Source: Rhynchonema sp. JSB1_4 | Taxonomy: Eukaryota; Nematoda; Chromadorea; Monhysterida; Xyalidae | Assembly (NCBI GenBank): GCA_030248065.1 | Contig: JASAMV010003269.1 | Coordinates: forward strand, 1 to 64,000 | Direction: 5' to 3' | DNA: 64,000 nucleotides | Shown: in pieces, positions 56,421-64,000 of the stretch | Layout: each line of letters begins with the position of its first letter | How positions within the stretch are numbered: the first letter of the stretch is position 1 | Notes under the pieces: generated by a model | The model's database searches: none | What the model saw: the letters and a program-made list of their open reading frames with translations, nothing else | Told to the model about the DNA's origin: nothing | Translations under genes and position numbers: made by a program

Positions 56421-57136
56421 CAGGGTTGTTTCAAAAAAAAGTGGTCAATTAAAAAATTTTTTTTAAAAAAAAAAATTTTTTTTTTTGAAACTCAGATTTT
56501 GCTTTTTTTTAATAAAAAAAAGTTGCCCAAAATGGGCTAAAATGTCCAAAAATGGCCTTTTTCGAGGCAAAAAATTGGCACTTTTTTTCTGTGGACGAGA
56601 CAATTTTTCCAAAATCGCGCCTGCGGCGCTCCGTATTGTCCCCAAATCCGTACAGGGATGCGCGGGGCTGGTCTTTTATAGTAATGTGGCACCGATAATG
56701 TACTACTACATGCTACTACACATGTATATATGCAGGTCTGGTGCAAAACCGGGCGCGCAAAGTCGATCTGACGCGCAAGATTTGGGCTGTAATCGATATT
56801 TTGATGGTCGTATATCAGATATACGGCATTAGATGCATTAAAATACGTTGTACGGCATGCTACAATACATCAGAGTAACATCGTTAGTGAACATCAACCT
56901 CAGACTGGTCGGAGACCATGGAATCTGCACAATACTACCGGGTGTCACCACACAAGTTCGGTCTGAGGCGAAAATTTTTTAATTTTTGAAAAATATGTTG
57001 TATCGATTTTATTTATCCTGAAACGTCGTTTGCAACACTTTTTCTAATAAAAAAATTTTTCGTCAAAAAAAAATCAAAAAAAAATTTTTTTCTTAAAAAA
57101 AAGCTCGTTAATAAAAAAATTTTTTTTTCAACCCTG
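56421..57136. mobile_element. 716-bp hAT element with 8-bp target duplication
   Basis: Starts CAGGGTTGTTTCAAAAAAAA and ends TTTTTTTTTCAACCCTG, with an exact 8-bp duplication AGTGTAAG at 56,413-56,420 and 57,137-57,144. A TCGCGCCTGCGGCGC palindrome is near 56,612. The first eight bases are shared with the 196-bp element in GFAT intron 15. No transposase ORF. Confidence 0.9.
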
Positions 57137-57679
57137 AGTGTAAGGGTGTAATTGTACAGTTGGGTAGCGACCACAATTTTTGGCCGCAACGACCCTCCGA
57201 CCATTGTGGTCGCATAACCGGGACCGGGGTGATGACAACCTCCGTCTGCGACTTGCTGCGACGACTAAAAGTGGTTTCGGGATCGCGAGTTGAAAAATTT
57301 CAACTTTGCCAATGGTCGTTGGCTGTTGAATAGAATTGGCGGTATTTCATTCGCAACGGCGCTTGAATTTTATTTTTACATTTTTTCCGACCATTACCTG
57401 TTATACCATTAACTGCCAGAATGCATGCAGCGGGCTTGCCTAAGCTTCGGTGCCAGAGTCCTGTTGTGAGCCGAGACCACTTGGGTGAACCGCATTACAC
57501 TACGCCAACAGCGCATTCATACATACTGTAGTACATTGTACCTAGAGTGCCTAATCTGTTATCTGCGCATATTTTTTATGAATGGCACAAAACAGGGGAT
57601 ATTGCGGCCAGCTTTGATGAAGAAGCAAGACCGCAATGTGTTCGGTTGTGCACCGAAAACGAAGATTAGCAGTTTGCAG

Positions 57680-57944
57680 ATGAACGCAGTGACATTTTCC
57701 AATGGCTGCTCGGTCTGGTTAACTATGCAAAGACGCACAATGGAAGCTGCTACAACACTGCATTCCAGACGGTACTCATGATTTCACCATTGAGTTTACG
57801 ACAAACCGTACCTTTACATTTGTACTGTATGTATAATACCTGGTGGTTTAATTTAGCGCAAATGAACGATAATTATGACACCTTATGCACATATTATTTG
57901 ACGCTGTTGGAATGTTGTCCAGAAACACATTTTGAGCAGACTAA
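57680..57944 (+). CDS. Orphan internal exon of an unrecognised gene
   Basis: An 88-codon open stretch between an AGTTTGCAG acceptor and a strong AA|GTAAGG donor. The translation looks globular and well composed (DIFQWLLGLVNYAKTHNGS, then FQTVLMISPLSLRQTVPLHL, and later LTLLECCPETHFEQTK), Leu- and aromatic-rich, like an alpha-helical repeat protein. I do not recognise the family. The frame stays open upstream to a stop at about 57,666, and CAG two codons earlier could be the true acceptor. I could not find neighbouring exons within the window. Confidence 0.45.
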
Positions 57945-60818
57945 GTAAGGCCTTGCTAAAACTAACCACAAAGCTGACGATGCCTACCTGAAAGCTATAA
58001 AGTGGGCATAAAACTTCGGAGAACTTTTCAGCTAAAGCTGTTCGCGGGGCTTTCTCGTAATTCCTTAGGATTCAGTTCGTTTCCGAGCTCGACCGTAAAA
58101 AGCACCGCCGTTTCAAGTCTTTTTGAGGAAGGGCACACGGTTTGTGGTTGTTGTTTAGCATTATAAGGTGAACAACCAAAGATGCATGTTACGATTAATG
58201 GTATGTAGAGATAATCACAAATCCACATATCAACGGAAGACAACATTCAGGTTCGCAGATAGTGGATAAAATCTAAAATACTGTATATAGGTGAAATTTT
58301 ACACGACTGCATGCAATTCTGGAAAATCTGGGTTTATTTAACAAGCGTGGGAAGCGCAGCACCAAATTCGTTTCGTCTCGATGTCATCGGCAGTACCACT
58401 CCGGGTGGGCCACTAAAAAGCTACTGCTGCTCACGCCTGTAGTGAGCCATAAATCTCCTAACTTTTCCAACTCCAAAACATACAAGATACTGCTTATAGC
58501 ATTCGGTTTGACGGTTTTTTGCATATTCAAAGCCGCGCCAAAAACTTTCTGAAATAAAATGTAAAAAATGAGATGAACTGCAAATAAAAAACTTCCAAGA
58601 CCACGCATCTGACTTCTGAATATTTTTACTTCCATAACTGCATTTCAAGAAGTGTGAAAAAAGGCGATACATAGATTTGTGTCGCAGCTTCAGGTGACTG
58701 GCCGAAGACGATTTTTTGAGGTAAAAAGGTGTTTGGTCGTAAAATTGACAAAAGGTTCAATAAATTTCAAGCAAAGGGTGGTAAAGTTGTGGCGTATATG
58801 GTCAAGTCGACATCCTATAGTGACTTCATTTGTTATCTGACTGCGATAATTATTCAAACCTGCCCGCAAAGTGTTTGCGGATGCGTAATGCGCACGGCCA
58901 AATGTTAACATAGTACATAGAAAAGCCTTCGTTTCCGATGATGCTTATTATAATGCATTTCATTGGATTTAACGCATTCTGGATCAGTAACATTCAGAAT
59001 CAAAACAATGCATTTGGAAGCATTATTTTCCATTTTCAAGTTGATAAATTGCGATTGTACAGGACTGCAATAACTGAAAATAACTGAAAAGTGAAAATAG
59101 CTTTGTGACTGAAAACTGCAAACGTTTTGTGACTGCAATAACTGAAAATACTGCAAGGACTGCAAGTCGATTATAAGGTGTGACATTCCAAAAAAGTCAG
59201 GTTGCGAAACCGGTCAGAGGAACCAAACGATGCAGTGTGGGGATGGGGATCTTGTGATCATGGAGCTCTCAAACAATTGCTGGTGTTGAAGTAAACATTT
59301 TGTGCTCACATGTATTCGGACTGGAGTAATCGTGTGGGGACATAGAACCAATATAAACTTGTGGCAAATGCTCTCGCACAGTCGTTTAATAACTTTTCGA
59401 CTCGTCTGAATTAGTTTACTAAGCATGATGGAGTCTTGATGAAGGTCATGGCTCCTTCAGGTTGAAGTTCTTAACCAGGGTTCTCAACTAGGCCATGAAT
59501 AGGTGAACAAAACTATTGTTACGTGAGAGGACAAAAAACGAAGCCGCGGATATCCTTTGTCCGCAAAAACAGTAGGAAACGAACACACGACGGTAAAAGG
59601 CACACAATGATTAATCTATTTTATAAAAGCGTGCTGAGAGACAATTACGCCAACAGTATGAAGCACACGGTAGCCAAAGGATTTGTGCCTTTGGAAGTAT
59701 TGTCCTTCTCATGTCAGAAATTCGCATGGAGAGGAAGCAAAAAGGTAGAGAAGGATAGCGGCATGTTATATCGTGTTCATCGCTGCTAAAATGACACTTT
59801 TGTAGACCACCCACGGAGACATGGTCTCATATACCATAACCGAACGCCAGCCCTGGTGACGTGCTGTGGGGTCAGCGGTGAGAGTCATAAATTAGGCAAA
59901 GCTTTAACCCCGACAAGCATTTCGTCTTGACTCGCATAAATGGGCGAGCGCGGGGCCATTCGCAAATATAACACTTTGTTCCAGAATTTATTGTATAATA
60001 ATAATAATGGAACATAGACGATTGCGAAGCTGTCTCTTCTGAGAAGCATAGTCTTTTGGGTTCGGGGCACCCCAAGATGATCAAGAACTACAGTAAAAGG
60101 CAGAAGTTTTGCTAATGGCCAGAATTAAAATAGTCAACAATGCCGTGGGGCTGGTGAGCTTTTAGGTTGATGTGACGTTTATAATTTTCCTTTTCAGCAT
60201 GGACATATGTAAATGTACGCACATGTGGTTACCAAATTGAAAAAACCTCCGGGTGCAGCGGATGGGAAATGGCTCTGTTATAAACTACTGTTCTTCTCGA
60301 CCGGTCCAGCCCTTTCGTAAGTTGGGTACAAACAGTGTATGCAGCAGTAGTCAAATTCAGTAAAAGTTTGCCTGAACTCCAAAGAAATAAAGAACAATTT
60401 GTTTGTCAATGAATTAGACTAAACTCAAAAACACGTGCAAACGGATCAAGCCAGATGTGTACAGACCAACACTGTTTTAAGATGAGGTTCGACAACGCCT
60501 AAATTTTTAGAATCGCGCGAGACCCGAAACGTTATATGCACTTTAGCAAAAAGATAAACATGACGTGAACTCGTAACGATTGCTATGAAACAAAGATGAA
60601 ATTGAAGAAACAAGAAGGTTTGCACTACGCATTTCAAAGCGAAAGCGAATTTCCATCCAAAGTGAACGAAGTTCATTAAAAAAGCTGATTTCCAGAAACT
60701 GGCAAAAATGAACTTCAGTTGCCTGCATTTTTCGTACTGGACAATTTTGTTGAAGCCTTGTATATTCTTATAATACCCCAGTTTAGCTTCCAGAATTAGA
60801 ATATGCATCGGATGCGCG
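57945..60818. other. Non-genic or intronic stretch
   Basis: May be intron of the gene to which the 57.7 kb exon belongs. Open frames such as 59,523-59,789 lack support. Nothing else is recognised. Confidence 0.35.
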
Positions 60819-61116
60819 CACTAGCGGATCCAGTGGGCCACAGGTGCCTAAGCCCCCCTTTGGTTGAAAAGAGAAGGAAACAGAACACCAGGATTCTCAA
60901 AATTTTCACTCTATCGCGCGCTTCGCGCGACAGATGCACTCGTTATTTCCATGAAATTTGGCTGTCGCGCGCATGCTCTTATTTCTTGTGGTGGTATTTG
61001 GTTTAAAATCGCCATAAGCACGGGATAAAAACGATTTTTGGAAACTCAAACAATCAGTGGATAAAAATCACTATTGGAATTTGGCCCCCCTTGGTCGAAA
61101 GCTGGATCCGCCACTG
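60819..61116. mobile_element. 298-bp hAT MITE
   Basis: Left end CACTAGCGGATCCAG, right end CTGGATCCGCCACTG, with flanking octamers GATGCGCG (60,811-60,818) and GATGCGCC (61,117-61,124). The interior has CGCGCGCTTCGCGCGA near 60,914. CAGTGGCGGATCCAG is a typical hAT terminus. Confidence 0.85.
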
Positions 61117-62367
61117 GATGCGCCACAATTATAACATTTATTCAGAGCCAACACATTGGGCTTTGCGTTTGGAGGTGTCTGAGTAATATTTTGCAACCAA
61201 TCTATGGCAGATGCTGTATGTGTGCATTGTGCACACCTGAATTACAGTATCAAGTTACTATACTTCGTCTGGCTAGTAGTGTACCAATGTGCCCAGACAA
61301 ACCTTGGCAACTCAACTTGAGGTCTGTAGGGTTCCAAGGTCTGTGCAACACATTTCTTTGAAGCATACCAGTGTGTGTATAAAATGTGCTACCCGTGATC
61401 TAAACCAAATAGGACCAAGCATACACGTGGTTGTTGCAAAACTACCAAACTTGCAGCGCATTGTGTGTACAAGTGTGGTGAAAGGAGACATTTTTTCGAC
61501 TCTCTATGCATAGTAATCGTAACAAGCAAATTGTTTGGTGTGCGAATAGCCCATAAGAACAACAGACATAGCACTGAACTCGCGGAACTCGTGCAAGACC
61601 GCCGCATTTTTTCGAAACCGAAAACAGTGCGCAGAGATATAAGTGGAATATTTCGCAGCCGACACGCAGCAACAATAGCAGGCAACAGGACTTCAATGGC
61701 GTCAAACTGTCAACGCTCATTTTTATGCACCAACGCAATGCTATGTATGAGCACTCGCTTTGATAGTAAGCAGTCCAAAACGGAATGGCACTGGCTGGTT
61801 GAGTAAGCCAAAATATGGGGACGGTTTACATGCGTGCAGCCCATATCAGCTGTTTGATCAGCCGCTTTTCACTACGCACAACTTGGCAAGCACATATTCA
61901 AACGCATCGCACTAAACACTTTCAACAACTTCGCACTGAAGCTACAAAACAGCACGACGACACGGGTTAAAGCTGAAAAACACATCGCCACACCGCATCG
62001 GCTAAGCAACATTGTTGACATGCAAAACGGGCGTAAGACATGAAACATATCACAACGCATGTTGGGTAGTTCATAATTATCTGCAACAGTCACCACAAAG
62101 AAGCAGGGCAGGCCACAGAAGTCGTGACGTTTCAGCACGCGCACGTCAAGTCAACTGCAGGATACAGTTTTGCACCGACATGTACATACATATAATTATG
62201 TACTAACATAGAATGGAGCACCAACTAACGTACGCATAGAATGCAGTAATAACCACAAAAGTAGACCGAAAAGAAGCTGGAGCCACTGTTTATCTTTCAT
62301 AACCGCAAAGCGTCGTGTCACTGACTCAAGCATATGTTGTACTACTGTACGTCGGGGCTGGCTGTAG
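61117..62367. other. Non-genic stretch with one weak open frame
   Basis: A 113-codon plus-strand frame at 61,465-61,806 is the longest. It has no recognised domain and no clear splice or start evidence, so I leave it uncalled. Confidence 0.3.
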
Positions 62368-62654
62368 GGCAGACGGGCAATTGAGCAAAGCACATTTGAG
62401 CAAGACCACTTTGAGCAAGTGAAAAAGAGCAGAGTCCAAAAGAGCAGAACCTAAAAACGAATAGGCCTAGGCCTAAGCCTAAGCCCAAACACAAAACTAC
62501 TCCTAAGTGCAAGCCTAAGCCTAATCCTGATACCAAAATCAGCCTGAGCCTAAGCCATTGGAACAAATAAGTGCTCTGCTCTTTTAGCCCTGCTCTTTTT
62601 CACTTGCTCAAAGTGGGCTTGCTCAAATGTGCTTTGCTCAATTGTCCGGCCACC
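62368..62654. mobile_element. 287-bp foldback hAT-like MITE
   Basis: Inverted arms of about 70 bp: GGCAGACGGGCAATTGAGCA at left, and AATTGTCCGGCCACC at right end. CACTTGCTCAAAGTGGGC is in the right arm. An exact 8-bp duplication GGCTGTAG lies at 62,360-62,367 and 62,655-62,662. The centre has degenerate AAGCCTAAGCCTAA units. Confidence 0.85.
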
Positions 62655-62662
62655 GGCTGTAG

Positions 62663-63166
62663 CGAGTTGCGGAGGTCAGTTGTTCTGGTGTCGACAAGGT
62701 CTCATCCTTGTCTTTATTTAGGTTCACTTTAAGCATAGGGATCAACTAACTTAGGCCTACGGTACCCGATAATCAAACGAGTCGACGCTAAACGTTCCGA
62801 GAAAGGCGCCACCCCAATTTCAAGTACATACACCTACCGTAATCCCACGAGACCCTGGGATGCATGTCTGCTTAGCTAGTATGGTATAGCTGTTTTTTGC
62901 TGATGCGATAGTTTCACCACGCACACACATCCAAAATGCGTTTGTTTCTATTTTTAAATAGCACTCCACGCTTTTAAGTATTATACCAATTCTCAATTCT
63001 CTCGCTGCTCAACCATCAATCACAGCGTCGGAGAGAGGGGCTCTGAATCGGCCAACGTGTGGCTCCAAAGAGCCACCACGGTGACGTGCCTTTTTGTTAC
63101 AGCACACCCAACTTACACGCGCGCCTATGCTTAAGCATAGGAGATTTTATCTCAGCCACACTGTGA
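62663..63166. other. Non-genic stretch
   Basis: No open frame, RNA gene or matched repeats that I can support. Confidence 0.35.
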
Positions 63167-63265
63167 GATATAGTTGGCTCACTAATTTCGGTCAGCTTAA
63201 CAAATGTTCATTAGGTGTAGGGGACAAACTTTCACGCTGGTCGAAATTAGTGAGCCAACTATATC
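63167..63265. mobile_element. 99-bp palindromic MITE related to the 55-kb element
   Basis: Arms GATATAGTTGGCTCACTAAT and its complement, enclosing CTTAACAAATGTTCATTAGG. The TTTCG(G/A)(C)CAGC core near the loop is shared with the 55,084-55,318 palindrome. Confidence 0.75.
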
Positions 63266-64000
63266 AAAAACTGTGACACAATTAAATATCTCACGTGTAT
63301 TAAAATTGTACCTCTTTACAAACTTCTGCTTGGCCGATTCACGACCCTCATTTCTGACGCTGTGATATACACGGGTTGGACCAGCATGCCACGGAGCGAG
63401 CTCTAAACAACGAACCACCCACCCCCCCCATTTGCATTTCACTGTTTTTTTTGTTCGACCGCGCACGCACGCTGGCACATTGGCAGCAGCGAGTGTAACC
63501 TAATTCTTACAAACAACGCAATTATCTGCTCATGATGTATAATGCAGTGGCAAGTCCCGTGGGAGTGAGACACCACATCGGATACTCGGTGCCGTGGTCG
63601 TGGGTACAACCCAGTGCCCGGGTCAATCTTCAACTTCATATGGATACCCAACTACATAAATGTGCCTTGATACGGCCGCGAACACCAAAAACTTAGCAGC
63701 GGCGTCACAACGCCATAATCAAGGAAGCCGCACCGGCTCAACGAGTGGTACAGCGCCGAAACAATCGAATTTTCAAGATGTTCTTTTTATTCGTCGCGCA
63801 CGTGAATTTCTTCGGTATACCAGCCTGTGTTCATAAGTAGCAAGTCTGCAAGCTTACCCAATTATTACATCTTGGAGTGCCAGGTCCAGTTTTCGAAACA
63901 TTGAGCCCCTGTTGTAGCCCATTTGATGCAGGGCGTCCGAACTGTGATCCAGCTGAAACACACATTTTAAAAATAGCTGTTTGCGGACACCAGCATATCG
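63266..64000. other. Window end, no gene recognised
   Basis: Short minus-strand frames only. Nothing with splice signals, domain motifs or repeat structure stands out. Confidence 0.3.

Noticed and set aside
62461..62570. Telomere-like CCTAAG/TTAGGC units
   Set aside because: Only a few degenerate units in the loop of a MITE, not a telomeric array.

Overview
This window is nuclear DNA from an intron-rich invertebrate animal. The genes are split into many short exons with GT-AG borders and the standard genetic code. They include a class A neuropeptide GPCR, a KAT2 acetyltransferase with the animal-type PCAF N-terminal domain, and a secreted-type Cys-rich receptor with EB/EGF-like and TIL modules. 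I cannot name the phylum from sequence alone; a protostome is an inference. There is no bacterial or viral gene organisation.

Layout. 1-6,900: no gene. It holds tandem repeats, two clusters of palindromic repeats, CCAATAC-rich DNA and a nest of short hAT-type elements that continues to about 8.8 kb inside the first GFAT introns. 6,965-16,780 (+): complete 17-exon GFAT gene (697 aa; glutamine:fructose-6-phosphate aminotransferase). 18,401-28,442 (+): complete 19-exon KAT2 (GCN5/PCAF) gene, about 778 aa. 28.4-36.5 kb: mostly non-coding, with a broken ORF near 29 kb and the 3' end of an unrecognised minus-strand gene (31,681-32,816). 36,577-42,607 (+): nine-exon gene for a type I membrane protein (447 aa) with a signal peptide, Cys-rich EB/EGF-like modules, a TIL domain, a Thr/Ser-rich stalk, one membrane helix and a short tail. 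43,997-50,268 (-): neuropeptide-receptor GPCR in 8-9 exons, convergent with the previous gene. 50.3-64 kb: largely empty apart from mobile elements and one good orphan exon at 57.7 kb.

The exon chains were built by reading splice sites and checking that phases match. All four main models close in frame from start to stop. The genes are not a functional cluster: GFAT makes glucosamine-6-phosphate, KAT2 acetylates histones, and the other two are cell-surface proteins.

The most striking non-genic content is a dense set of short non-autonomous DNA transposons. About ten have recognisable 8-bp target-site duplications (hAT type), three share TACAGTACC ends (mariner-like), and several are long foldbacks. 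Many otherwise different hAT elements share an internal GCGCGC palindrome. A 9-mer, GATGTTTCA, occurs 17 times where about 0.5 is expected, and a 2.2 kb inverted repeat of 16-17 bp units lies inside an intron of the receptor gene.
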